Source: Stappia sp.
GTDB lineage: Bacteria; Pseudomonadota; Alphaproteobacteria; Rhizobiales; Stappiaceae
Direction: 5' to 3'
Length of the DNA stretch: 64,000 bases
Assembly (NCBI RefSeq): GCF_040110915.1
Contig: NZ_CP157793.1
Span: 124,001-188,000 of the forward strand
In this document: piece by piece, positions 55,268 through 63,134 of the stretch
Position numbering within the stretch: position 1 is the first letter of the stretch
How the letters are laid out: each line of letters opens with the position of its first letter
Notes under the pieces: model-generated
What the model was told of the DNA's origin: nothing
The model's database searches: none
Seen by the model: the letters and a program-made list of their open reading frames with translations, nothing else
Translations under genes and position numbers: made by a program

Positions 55268-55818
55268 GGACACATCATCTCCGCCGTTGCAGCCAGTCTG
55301 CCAAGTCCGCAAGCCGATCGGGCAAACTCATTACGCAGTAAATAAAGCGTAAATATCGGTTTCGCGTCGAGTCGTCCACGGCACAGGCCCCCTTGCAGCC
55401 CAGACTCTTGCAAGCTGGTTAACATCGCGTGCCGTCGCGCAGGAGCGCGGACGCCCGGAACGCGCGGCCGGGATCGCGCCCGCGACCGCTCACCGGGTCC
55501 CTCGAATGCTCGCCCGTCTGCGCCGAATGGATGTGCCCGATCGGGATGCGTTTCATCGGGATTTCATCTAGGATCGCTAGACACCGGCACGCGGTTGCCT
55601 TTGGCCGGAAGACCGTGGCGGGCCCCGGCGACGGTCACCGGTGAAAGCCTGTCGACGGATGTCCGTCGGCGAGGGCTCTGCGGGGATCGACCCGTTGCGA
55701 CGGGTTCTTGGTCCGCAGTGTGGTGAACGGTGGTGACATCGAAAACCCGGATGCCGGGACCCTGCATGGCGGTGGCCGGACTAACGGCCAGATCAACGGC
55801 CAGATCAAGGAGAGTGAC
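55268..55818. other. Divergent gap between the kinase and first phasin genes
   Basis: About 550 bp. It includes an A+T-richer part near the kinase start (55325-55430), a near repeat of TTTCATCGGGAT around 55550-55570, and a 12-bp tandem repeat next to the phasin ribosome site. No gene is supported, and no tRNA or riboswitch is seen. Confidence 0.5.
55785..55808. repeat. 12-bp tandem repeat before the first phasin
   Basis: CGGCCAGATCAA is repeated twice without change (55785-55796, 55797-55808); the second copy runs into the AAGGAG ribosome site of the phasin gene. Confidence 0.85.
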
Positions 55819-56205
55819 GTGACGAAGAGCGACAAGACCGGCTTCGAAATCCCCGATCAGATGCGCGAGATGGCCGACCAGAGCGTCGAGCAGGCGCGCA
55901 AGGCGTTCGACGAATACATGGCGACGATGCGCAAGACGATCGGCTCGGTCGAGGAATCGGCCAAGACCGTGAAGGCCGGCGCCGACGACTTCAGCCGCAC
56001 CGCGCTCGAATACACCGAGGAGCATGTGGCGGCCGCCTTCGATCTGGCCCAGAAGATGGTGCGCGCGGAAGATCCGCAGCAGATGCTCCAGCTGCAGGGC
56101 GAATACATGCGCAAGCAGATGGAAGCGCTCGGCGAGCAGGTCCGCGACCTCGGCGACAAGGCCTCGAAGACCGCCCAGCAGGCGTCCAAGGCCGGCAAGC
56201 CCTGA
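55819..56205 (+). CDS. Phasin-family protein 1
   Basis: The product is a 128-residue, almost wholly helical amphipathic protein (EIPDQMREMADQSVEQARKAFDEYMATM to ... QGEYMRKQMEALGEQVRDLGDKASKTAQQ). This is the Phasin_2 pattern: phasins coat polyhydroxyalkanoate granules and limit their coalescence. The GTG at 55819 follows AAGGAG by 7 nt; the longer frame from 55708 crosses the 12-bp repeat. A second phasin lies 413 bp downstream. Confidence 0.88.
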   Translation: MTKSDKTGFEIPDQMREMADQSVEQARKAFDEYMATMRKTIGSVEESAKTVKAGADDFSRTALEYTEEHVAAAFDLAQKMVRAEDPQQMLQLQGEYMRKQMEALGEQVRDLGDKASKTAQQASKAGKP

Positions 56206-56460
56206 CGACACGCGGCGCGCCGTCGCCCGACCGGCGACGGCGCCCAGGCCGGGTTCGATGCCGGGCCGCCTCGCATTGCTGCGCGCGGCGGGCCCGAGGC
56301 GGCGGTCGACGACCTTCGCCACGCGCGACCTTTGCCACGCTCGACGATCATTGGCGCGCCCGGCGCGAGAGTGGCTGCAAGGCGTGACGGTCCGGGTGCC
56401 TCCATCCCGGGTCCCCATGCGGGACGGCGCTTTCTATATCTCTGGAAAATCGAGTGTTTT

Positions 56461-56490
56461 GTGCGATGCAAAATTTATGTTGCATTGCAC
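56461..56490. promoter_or_regulatory. Large TGCA-rich inverted repeat, candidate PhaR operator
   Basis: GTGCGATGCAA (56461-56471), 8-nt spacer, TTGCATTGCAC (56480-56490): the arms match at 10 of 11 positions. TGCA-rich sites before phasin genes are the known binding pattern of the PHA-responsive repressor PhaR. It overlaps the -35 element, so a bound protein would block transcription. PhaR itself is not in the window. Confidence 0.7.
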
Positions 56491-56508
56491 AATAAGCTTT
56501 GCTAGATA
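56480..56508 (+). promoter_or_regulatory. Sigma70-type promoter of phasin 2
   Basis: TTGCAT (56480-56485), 17-nt spacer, TAGATA (56503-56508). The start would fall near 56515, about 105 nt before the ATG at 56619. Confidence 0.5.
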
Positions 56509-56618
56509 AGGCCATCGTAGATGGCGAGCACAATGCGTTTCGTGTGGTGGTCGCAAGTTCTTTTCCGGCCACGGCGCCAAGGGTGGCGCCATCCATTCCG
56601 GCCAAAGGAGTTGAAAGC

Positions 56619-57140
56619 ATGACCGAAACCAAGACCGCAGCCGCGGCGCCGGCGCCGAAGACGGCCCGCGCCAAGACCGCCAAGACGACCGAGTCGACGG
56701 TCACCCCGTTCCCGAATTTCGAGGCGTTCACCATGCCGAAGATGGAAATCCCGTCCGTTTCCCGCGAGATGGCGGAAAAGGGCATCGAGCAGGCACGCGA
56801 CGCCTACGCCAAGTTCAAGACCATGGCCGAGGAAGCCACGGACATGATGGAAGACAGCTTCGAGACGACCCGTCGCGGCGTCCTCGACTTCAACCACAAG
56901 GCCGTGGACAACGCCAAGACGAACACCGACGCGACCTTCCAGTTCGTGAAGGATCTGTTCGAGGTCAAGTCCGTCGCCGACATGATCGAGCTGCAGACGA
57001 GCTTCGCGCGCAGCCAGTTCGAGACGCTGACCGCCCAGGCCAAGGACATGCAGGAGCTGTCCACCAAGCTCGGCAGCGAGATGACGGAGACCGTCAAGGA
57101 CGCCGTCGAGAAGGCGTCGAAGGACTTCAAGGCGGCGTAA
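56619..57140 (+). CDS. Phasin-family protein 2
   Basis: The product is 173 residues. An Ala/Lys/Thr-rich tail (1-30, PhaF-like in composition) precedes a helical phasin domain: EMAEKGIEQARDAYAKFKTMAEEATDMMEDSF and VKDLFEVKSVADMIELQTSFARSQFETLTAQAKDMQELSTKLG (about 55-160). AAAGGAG lies 8 nt before the ATG. It ends at a strong terminator. With its operator-covered promoter it is the better candidate for the main, PHA-induced phasin. Confidence 0.92.
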   Translation: MTETKTAAAAPAPKTARAKTAKTTESTVTPFPNFEAFTMPKMEIPSVSREMAEKGIEQARDAYAKFKTMAEEATDMMEDSFETTRRGVLDFNHKAVDNAKTNTDATFQFVKDLFEVKSVADMIELQTSFARSQFETLTAQAKDMQELSTKLGSEMTETVKDAVEKASKDFKAA

Positions 57141-57195
57141 GCCCTGCGCGGCGGAAAAGGCCGCGACCCAACACGCCGGGCTCTGTCCGGCACGA

Positions 57196-57222
57196 CCCGG
57201 CGCCCTGTGGCGCCGGGTTTTT
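57196..57222 (+). terminator. Rho-independent terminator after phasin 2
   Basis: CCCGGCGCC (57196-57204), loop CTGT, GGCGCCGGG (57209-57217), then TTTTTCTTT. Confidence 0.95.
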
Positions 57223-57238
57223 CTTTGCCGGGCGGCCC

Positions 57239-57262
57239 CTTGTGCTGCCTCTTGTGCTGCCT
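57239..57262. repeat. 12-bp tandem repeat after the phasin terminator
   Basis: CTTGTGCTGCCT occurs twice without change (57239-57250, 57251-57262) followed by a partial copy CTTGT. It lies just downstream of the terminator T run. Confidence 0.9.
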
Positions 57263-57401
57263 CTTGTTCCGGCCCCATTTCCGGCCCCTGTGCCGGGCCG
57301 CAAGGCGCGCTTCGCGCCGGCTGTGGACGAGAGCGCCGCGCGCGTGCGCCCCTCTTGCATTCGGCGCGGTTTCAAACTAGGTTCCGCCACCGAAATACAG
57401 T

Positions 57402-57478
57402 GCAGACGTAGCTCAGTTGGTTAGAGCGTCGGATTGTGGCTCCGAAGGTCGTTGGTTCAAATCCAACCGTCTGTACCA
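57402..57478 (+). tRNA. tRNA-His (anticodon GTG), CCA encoded
   Basis: Full cloverleaf: acceptor GCAGACG/CGTCTGT (with G1-T72), D arm GCTC/GAGC, anticodon stem TCGGA/TCCGA with loop TTGTGGC, T arm GTTGG/CCAAC with TTCAAAT, discriminator A (57475) and CCA (57476-57478). The base before G1 is T, so the usual encoded G-1 is missing, and the discriminator is A rather than C; both are known for a group of alphaproteobacterial tRNA-His. Confidence 0.96.
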
Positions 57479-57805
57479 TCTTCTCGGGTTCGACCGTTTC
57501 CCCGAGCATTTTCAGATCCCGGTCATCATCAGCAAAATCGTGATTGCCAGACCCTGCCGGAGCGGATGCCGGCTTGTGCGCCCGATCGCGCCTGTGCGCC
57601 CGATCGCTCGCGATCCGTTGACCGGCTCGGGCGTTCGATTGTCGGCGCTGTTCTTGCGCTGCACCATAAGCTTGAAAAACACGCCCGGTTCACAAGAAAA
57701 ATGACAGCTTCAAAAAAACAGGCCTGCAGCTGATTGTTCACTTGAACGTGGCTTCAGCCTTGTTATTTTTGCCGAAATTCTCTCGAGACGAAAGTTATCG
57801 AATTC
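57479..57805. other. Gap between tRNA-His and the LysR gene
   Basis: About 330 bp. It holds an 18-bp tandem repeat (57575-57610) and, near the LysR gene, two small palindromes: GTTCA-CT-TGAAC (57736-57747) and TCTCGAGA (57781-57788). No integrase or att-like remnant is seen beside the tRNA. Confidence 0.5.
57575..57610. repeat. 18-bp tandem repeat, two copies
   Basis: TGTGCGCCCGATCGCGCC (57575-57592) and TGTGCGCCCGATCGCTCG (57593-57610) match at 16 of 18 bases. Confidence 0.85.
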
Positions 57806-58720
57806 GTGAGTTTGCGGCGGCTGGATCTCAACCTTCTTCTGGTGTTCGACACCGTCTATGCAACGCGCAGCAACACACGCGCGGCGGAAAAGCTCGGGGT
57901 CACACAATCGGCGGTCAGCAATGCGCTGCGACGCCTGCGCGAGCATCTCGACGACGCGCTGTTCGAACGGAAAGGCGGCGACTACGTCCCCACGCCGCGC
58001 GCCGACCGGCTGGCGCCGGCCGTTCGCCAGGCCTTGCAGGCCATCGAGACATCGATCGACGTCGGGCAGGGCTTCGACCCGGTGACCAGCGACCGGGTCT
58101 TCTCGCTGCTTTTGCCGGATTCGATCGAGCTTCAGCTGCTGCCTCCGCTGATCTCGGACGTCGTCGACAAGGGGTACGGGATCGCCTTTCGCACGGCGCC
58201 GCTGTTCAACATCGACATCGCCGAGACGCTGGCGTCGCGGCGCGCCGATTTCGCCATCGTTCCGAACCCCATTCACGATGCGCATGTCACCAGTGCCTAT
58301 CTGTTCGACGAGGATGTCTGTCTGGTGTGCCGGGCCGATCATCCGGAGTTCGGCGCGGTCGAACGTTTCACGCTGAAGGACATGCCGCGCGTGCGTCTCG
58401 CCAGCCTGGACGAGAGCCTGCGCCGCACGACGCACACCGAAAGCGAGATGCGCGAAAAGCAGGTGGCGCGGACGATGACCTGCACGGTGACCCGTCTGTG
58501 GTCGCTGCCGGGGCTCGTCGCGCGCACCGATCTCTTCGCGGTGCTGCCGCGCTCGATGGCCGAAAGCCTGCGGACCGCCTTCGGCCTCAAGCTCTTCGAC
58601 CTGCCGCTCGAGCGCCCGGCGCAGCAATGGCATCTCGTGTGGCATCGCGATTGCGAACAGGACCCCGGCCACCGCTGGATGAAAGACCGGATCAAGGACG
58701 TCTTCGCCACGCCCGCCTGA
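57806..58720 (+). CDS. LysR-family transcriptional regulator (NodD-like branch)
   Basis: The product is 304 residues. The N-terminal winged helix reads LRRLDLNLLLVFDTVYATRS, AAEKLGVTQSAVSNALRRLRE (about 3-64) and is followed by a type II periplasmic-like effector domain. The LDLNLL start and DALFERKGG spacing match the NodD/SyrM/LeuO branch rather than the CysB or BenM groups. The GTG at 57806 fits the domain start although no ribosome site is clear. No divergent target gene lies next to it; the tRNA is upstream and a cyclase gene downstream, so its regulon is unknown. Confidence 0.88.
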   Translation: MSLRRLDLNLLLVFDTVYATRSNTRAAEKLGVTQSAVSNALRRLREHLDDALFERKGGDYVPTPRADRLAPAVRQALQAIETSIDVGQGFDPVTSDRVFSLLLPDSIELQLLPPLISDVVDKGYGIAFRTAPLFNIDIAETLASRRADFAIVPNPIHDAHVTSAYLFDEDVCLVCRADHPEFGAVERFTLKDMPRVRLASLDESLRRTTHTESEMREKQVARTMTCTVTRLWSLPGLVARTDLFAVLPRSMAESLRTAFGLKLFDLPLERPAQQWHLVWHRDCEQDPGHRWMKDRIKDVFATPA

Positions 58721-59132
58721 CGGACGCGGACCGCGCCGCCCGCCTTTCCACTCGCCGGGTCGGGCCGCGCTTTCTCGGGCGCGCGACTCGCCGCAAACTC
58801 GACCTTCGATGAAAGCGACCGCGGGCTGCGCGGGCGCCAGCCCCGGGGGAGGCAGAACGAGCACGCAAGGCTTTGCTAACCACGCGGGCCGATGCGCGCC
58901 GGCAGGTCTTGAAACGGGGGGCGTCGAACCGAGATACCCCCGATGACCGACGGGCTCGGTGCACGACGGACGGGTCGTCAGGCGGGCCGGCGCGGTGGAT
59001 GCATCGCCGGGCGGTCGGCGGTCAGGCGACCCCTGACGGGGGACCCCGCACAGGCGATCCCTGGCAGGCGATCCCTGGCAGGCGCCCCCTGGCAGGCGAC
59101 CCCAGACAGGCGATCCTTGAGGAGCGCGCGGA
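58721..59132. other. Gap upstream of the GGDEF-EAL gene
   Basis: About 410 bp. The left 300 bp show no gene or site that I recognise. The right part is a 14-bp tandem array (59024-59121) that reaches to within 12 bases of the GGDEF-EAL start codon. Confidence 0.6.
59024..59121. repeat. Seven tandem 14-bp repeats directly before the GGDEF-EAL start
   Basis: Exactly 98 bp of 14-base units: two perfect copies of AGGCGATCCCTGGC (59052-59065, 59066-59079) and five variants (59024, 59038, 59080, 59094, 59108). The last unit ends in TTGAG, running into GGAGCG, the only candidate ribosome site for the GTG at 59133. Confidence 0.95.
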
Positions 59133-61379
59133 GTGGTGAATGCAACGCAGCCCGTGCCGGGAGACGAAGCGGCGCGGCTCGACGCGCTTCGCGCGCTCGG
59201 CATATGGCACACGCCGGACGATCCGGCCTTCACCGCGATTGTCGAGACGGCGGCGGACATGCTGTCGTGTCCCATATCGCTGGTGTCTCTCATCGGCGAG
59301 CGCGCGCAGTGGTTCAAGGCCCGCGTCGGGCTGCAGATCGACGGCACGCCGCGCGAGAATGCCTTTTGCCGTCATACGATCCTGCAGGACGATATGATGG
59401 TGGTCGAGGACGCGCGGACAGACCCCCGGTTTCGCGACAACCCTCTGGTGACCGGCGCGCCGGGCATCCGCTTCTACGCCGGCTGTCCGGTTCATGCCGA
59501 CGGCGGGCATGCGATCGGCACCCTCTGCGTCATCGACACCGTCCCGCGCCGGGCCGCGGAGGTGCCCTTGCACCGGTTGCGCCGGCTTGCGACCGTGGTC
59601 GAGGGGCTCCTGCGCGCCTATCGCGCCTCTGCTACGGCCGAGCGCCAGCGCGCGGCGGCGGACCGGCGCGAACGCTTGCTGCGGCAGATCGAGACCATGG
59701 CGGAAATCGGCGCCTGGCGGGTCGATGTTGCAGAGGGCAAGCTGACCTGGTCGGAGCAGGTCTTCGCCATCCATGATCTGCCTGTGGGCGATCCGCCGGG
59801 CCTTGCGGAGGCCATCGCCTATTATCCGGGCGCGGAGGCGGACAAGGTCACCGAGGCGATCTCCTCGGCGCTGGAGACGGGCGAGCCCTTCTTCATCGAG
59901 GCGACGCTGCGCACGGCACGGGGCCGCGACCGGCGCGTTCGCTTCATCGGCGAGGTGACCGGCGCGCCGCCGCAGGCCGGGGCCGGCCCGGAGGCGGAGA
60001 CGCGCGAGATCAGCGGGGTCATCCAGGACGTCACGGAGCAGCACGAGGCCGAACGCCGGCTCTGGGAAAGCGCGCATGTGGACGCACTGTCGGGACTGGC
60101 CAACCGGGCGCGGTTCAACATGCGCCTGGCGGAAGACCTCGCGGCGGCGGCGCGGAGCGGACGCGCGCTTGCTCTCATCCTGATCGACCTCGACGGCTTC
60201 AAGCAGACCAACGACACCTTCGGCCATCAGGCGGGCGACGAGGTCATCCGCGTCGTTTCTTCGCGTTTGCGCGACTGGACGGCGGACGAGGGATTGTGTT
60301 CGCGCATCGGTGGCGATGAATTCGCGATCCTGATGACCGTCGAGGCGGACGACGCAGCGCTGGACCGGCGTGCGGAAGATCTGTTGCGCGCGATCCGCGT
60401 GCCCATCGTCTTCTCCGGCGCGACCCTGCATGTGGGCGCCTCGGTGGGCGTCGCGCGCGCGCCGGAGGATGCAGGGACGCCGGAAGATCTGCTGAGATGC
60501 GCCGACATGGCGCTCTACCGGGCCAAGCGCTCCGGCCGTGGCATGGTGCGCGGCTACAGCGCGGAGGTGGGCACGGTCTTCGACAGTCGTCGGGCCGCCG
60601 TGGATCTGGTGCGCACGGCCGTGCGCACCGGCGTGCTGGAGCCGCATTACCAGCCCATCGTCCATCTCGACAGCGGCCGGATCGCGGGGGCCGAGGCGCT
60701 GGCGCGCATCCGCACCGATGACGGCTGGCTCGGACCGGACGTGTTCGGCGCCGCCTTCCAGGACCCCGACTGCGTGCGGCTTCTTGACGAGACCATGTTT
60801 CGTCTGGTGACGCAGGATGTCGGCGCCTGGCGGTCGCGGGGCCTCGATCCCGGGATCGTCAGCCTGAATGTCTCGGCCGCGCGATTGCAGGCGCCGGGCT
60901 TCGTGGAGGACGTCCTGCAGCGGTTGCGGGCGCTTGGCATCCCAGGCGGAGCGATGCGCTTCGAGATCCGCGAGGACGTCCTGTTGAGCGACGAGCCGGG
61001 ACGGATCGAGCGCGTGTTCAAGGCCCTCGGCGCGGCTGGCGTGACGATCCTGCACGACGACTTCGGCTCCGGTCTCGCATCGCTGACCCGGTTGCGCGAC
61101 CTGCGCATCGAGGGGGTCAAGATCGGCCGGGACTACATCGTCGGGATCGCGGACAACCCCGAGGGCCAGGTGATCGTGAAGGCCATCGTCGATCTGGCGC
61201 ACAGCATGGGACTGCGCATGGTGGCCGAGGGCGTCGAGGCGCCGGCGGATCTGGCCTTTCTGAAGAAGATCGCCTGCCGCAAGGCGCAAGGCTTTCTCTT
61301 CGACCCGGCGCTGCCGGCCGAAGCCTTCGCCCGCCGGCTCGCCGCGCCCGACGCGCGCGCTGCAGGCGACGGCGGCTGA
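59133..61379 (+). CDS. GAF-PAS-GGDEF-EAL cyclic di-GMP enzyme
   Basis: The product is 748 residues: GAF (about 18-165), PAS (about 190-300, ending VIQDVTEQHEAERRL), GGDEF (about 305-470, intact RIGGDEFA) and EAL (about 485-735). EAL-type catalytic positions are present: Glu in GAEALARI, Asn in LNVSAARLQ, Glu in EIRED, Asp-Asp in DDFGSGLASL, Lys in GVKIGRDY, Glu in EGVEA and Gln in KAQGFLF; only the Asp after KI is replaced by Gly. No RxxD site precedes GGDEF. It may make and break cyclic di-GMP. GTG at 59133 or 59136 follows GGAG. Confidence 0.9.
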   Translation: MVNATQPVPGDEAARLDALRALGIWHTPDDPAFTAIVETAADMLSCPISLVSLIGERAQWFKARVGLQIDGTPRENAFCRHTILQDDMMVVEDARTDPRFRDNPLVTGAPGIRFYAGCPVHADGGHAIGTLCVIDTVPRRAAEVPLHRLRRLATVVEGLLRAYRASATAERQRAAADRRERLLRQIETMAEIGAWRVDVAEGKLTWSEQVFAIHDLPVGDPPGLAEAIAYYPGAEADKVTEAISSALETGEPFFIEATLRTARGRDRRVRFIGEVTGAPPQAGAGPEAETREISGVIQDVTEQHEAERRLWESAHVDALSGLANRARFNMRLAEDLAAAARSGRALALILIDLDGFKQTNDTFGHQAGDEVIRVVSSRLRDWTADEGLCSRIGGDEFAILMTVEADDAALDRRAEDLLRAIRVPIVFSGATLHVGASVGVARAPEDAGTPEDLLRCADMALYRAKRSGRGMVRGYSAEVGTVFDSRRAAVDLVRTAVRTGVLEPHYQPIVHLDSGRIAGAEALARIRTDDGWLGPDVFGAAFQDPDCVRLLDETMFRLVTQDVGAWRSRGLDPGIVSLNVSAARLQAPGFVEDVLQRLRALGIPGGAMRFEIREDVLLSDEPGRIERVFKALGAAGVTILHDDFGSGLASLTRLRDLRIEGVKIGRDYIVGIADNPEGQVIVKAIVDLAHSMGLRMVAEGVEAPADLAFLKKIACRKAQGFLFDPALPAEAFARRLAAPDARAAGDGG

Positions 61380-61603
61380 GCGCGACCGCCAAACAGCCGG
61401 ATAGGTCGCGCATCGTCTTTCATGAATGCAATCCGAAATTGCACTTCTCGCTCATCCTCGCCGAAAATGCACGCGGGTCGTCCCCCTGACGGCCGCGCCC
61501 GCGCGCTCTCGCAGGCGCGGTGGCGGGCGCCGCCGACCCCTGGCGTGAAACACGGTGGCACGGATGGTCACGGCCACCGCGGGAGAGACAGCGGGAGATG
61601 GAG

Positions 61604-62407
61604 ATGGACGCAACGACCGCGCCGGAGATGACGCAGGCCGCCGCCGCTTTCGACGACTTGCTGGTGGCGGCGGTGTTTCGCAGCTTCGCCCGTCTAGCGG
61701 CAGACGAAGTCGCGCCGCTGCGCGGGCAGCGGCTTCTCGACGTGGCCTGCGGCACGGGCGTGCTGGCGCAGGAGCTTGCCGCGCGACTCGGCGATCCGGC
61801 GGGCGTCGTCGGCGTGGATGCCAACCCGGCGATGCTGGAGATCGCGCGGCGTGGCGCGCCGGAGATCGGCTGGCAGAGGGCGGATGCCGCTTGCCTGCCC
61901 TTCGAGGCGGAACGGTTCGATCATGTGGTCTGCCAGTTCGCCGTGATGCTGTTCGACGATCCCGAGGCCGCGCTGTCGGAGATGTGGCGCGTGCTGGCGC
62001 CGGGCGGCGCGCTGACGGTGCTCGTCTTCGACGCCCTGGAGCGAAACCCGGTCTATGACACGATCGCCGCACGGTACGGGGAGTGGATCGGGCCGGTCCT
62101 GTCGCAGGCGCTGCGCGCCGCCTTCTCGCTCGGCCGCGAGGGCGATCTCGAGGCGGTGTTCCGCGCCGCCGGGACGACCGCGCCGACCATCCGCACGCAT
62201 ACGATCACGGCGCGGTTTCCCTCCGTGGAAGCCCTTGTGCTGTCGGACGTGAAGGGGTGGTTCCCCTTTTCCGGCGTGACGCTCAAGCAGCCGGTGATCG
62301 ACCTGATCGTCGCCGACATGAAACAGGCGCTCGCGCCGCATGTGGCGGCGGACGGGTCGCTGTCCTTTCCCGTCGCCGCGCATATGGCGCGGGCCGTTCG
62401 TCCCTGA
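61604..62407 (+). CDS. Class I SAM-dependent methyltransferase
   Basis: The product is 267 residues. Motif I is RLLDVACGTGVLAQELAARLG (about 41-60), then VVGVDANPAMLEIAR, ADAACLPFEAERFDHVVCQFAVMLFDD and the post-motif MWRVLAPGGALTVLVF: the UbiE/Methyltransf_11 pattern. The substrate is unknown. The ATG at 61604 has GGGAG 6 nt upstream; an ATG at 61598 abuts it. It lies 224 bp after the GGDEF-EAL gene, with no clear terminator between. Confidence 0.9.
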   Translation: MDATTAPEMTQAAAAFDDLLVAAVFRSFARLAADEVAPLRGQRLLDVACGTGVLAQELAARLGDPAGVVGVDANPAMLEIARRGAPEIGWQRADAACLPFEAERFDHVVCQFAVMLFDDPEAALSEMWRVLAPGGALTVLVFDALERNPVYDTIAARYGEWIGPVLSQALRAAFSLGREGDLEAVFRAAGTTAPTIRTHTITARFPSVEALVLSDVKGWFPFSGVTLKQPVIDLIVADMKQALAPHVAADGSLSFPVAAHMARAVRP

Positions 62408-62506
62408 GGTGGCGAACGGCCGACGGACACCGGCCGCCTCGCCGCTTGCGGCGCACACGCCTTCGCGTCACTCTGGCCCCGGACGCAAGCCGGGGGCGGG
62501 GACGCA

Positions 62507-62962
62507 ATGGCCGAGGGGCCGGGAGAAGGCACAGGTGAAGGCGCAGGAAGCGGCTCGGTAACGGGCTCGGGGGCGGCCGACTATCGCCTGCGCCGGCTGC
62601 TGGAAGCCTATTACGATCTGACGCTGCAGATGCAGGACCGGCTGCAGGTGCGCGACGTGAGCGACGTGCTCATGCTCGTGCTGGTGGCCGTGGGCGACCT
62701 GCGCGGTGCCCCGGTCGATGCCGAATTGCTCGCCGAGAAACTGGACAGTTCCCGCTCGACCGTGGAGCGGCGCCTGCGCCCCTATCTGGAACGCGGGCTG
62801 GTGTCCAAGGGGCGGCGGGGAAAGTCGGTCGTCTTTCAATGGACGCCGGCGGCGGACGCGGCCCATCTCGACGACACGGGCGCGCCAGGCGCTCCGCCGG
62901 ACATGTCCGCGGACATGGTCCGCGCGCTCATGCGCACCGTCTTCGACATCGCCAATGATTGA
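62507..62962 (+). CDS. Unrecognised winged-helix protein A
   Basis: The product is 151 residues. A Gly/Ser/Thr/Glu tail (1-24) precedes a helical start (YRLRRLLEAYYDLTLQMQDRLQVRDVSDVLML) and a winged helix with recognition helix about 77-92 (LDSSRSTVERRLRPYLERGLVSKG). It resembles MarR- or DeoR-type folds only in outline; I know no family name. It aligns without gaps to the product of the gene at 63135 over 88 residues (19 identical). GC content is normal for the region. Both proteins are probably DNA-binding regulators. Confidence 0.75.
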   Translation: MAEGPGEGTGEGAGSGSVTGSGAADYRLRRLLEAYYDLTLQMQDRLQVRDVSDVLMLVLVAVGDLRGAPVDAELLAEKLDSSRSTVERRLRPYLERGLVSKGRRGKSVVFQWTPAADAAHLDDTGAPGAPPDMSADMVRALMRTVFDIAND

Positions 62963-62975
62963 GGCTTGGCAAGAG

Positions 62976-63003
62976 GCGTTTTGCCCAAATATGTGGAAAA
63001 CGC
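62976..63003. promoter_or_regulatory. Inverted repeat 1 upstream of winged-helix gene B
   Basis: GCGTTTT (62976-62982), 14-nt spacer, AAAACGC (62997-63003). It begins 14 bp after the stop of gene A. No T run follows, so an operator is as likely as a terminator. Confidence 0.5.
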
Positions 63004-63026
63004 GCGGTTGCCCCCAATTTACAGGG

Positions 63027-63049
63027 CGTAACCTGTCGATTCGGTTACG
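63027..63049. promoter_or_regulatory. Inverted repeat 2 upstream of winged-helix gene B
   Basis: CGTAACC (63027-63033), 9-nt spacer containing GATTC, GGTTACG (63043-63049); centre 63038. Confidence 0.6.
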
Positions 63050-63062
63050 TCCGGGCGTTGCA

Positions 63063-63078
63063 GCGCGTTGAAACGCGC
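63063..63078. promoter_or_regulatory. Inverted repeat 3 upstream of winged-helix gene B
   Basis: GCGCGTT-GA-AACGCGC, perfect 7-bp arms; centre 63070.5. Confidence 0.6.
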
Positions 63079-63094
63079 CCTTGAATCGGCATGC

Positions 63095-63111
63095 TTCGTC
63101 AAATTGACGAA
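63095..63111. promoter_or_regulatory. Inverted repeat 4 upstream of winged-helix gene B
   Basis: TTCGTCAA-A-TTGACGAA, perfect 8-bp arms; centre 63103, 32 bp before the start codon and just ahead of the ribosome site. Confidence 0.7.
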
Positions 63112-63134
63112 ACAAAACACTGAAGGGGGATGGG

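Larger units (their letters stand above)
56206..56618. other. Control region of the second phasin gene
   Basis: About 410 bp without a gene. The left half is GC-rich; the right half is A+T-rich and holds a 30-bp inverted repeat at 56461-56490 and a promoter at 56480-56508, followed by a leader of about 100 nt. Confidence 0.7.

Noticed and set aside
57402..57805. tRNA-associated integration site
   Set aside because: No integrase, no direct copy of the tRNA 3' end and no mobile genes were seen downstream.
59022..61289. A 755-codon minus-strand frame opposite the GGDEF-EAL gene
   Set aside because: Shadow frame without domain features; the plus strand has intact GGDEF and EAL motifs.
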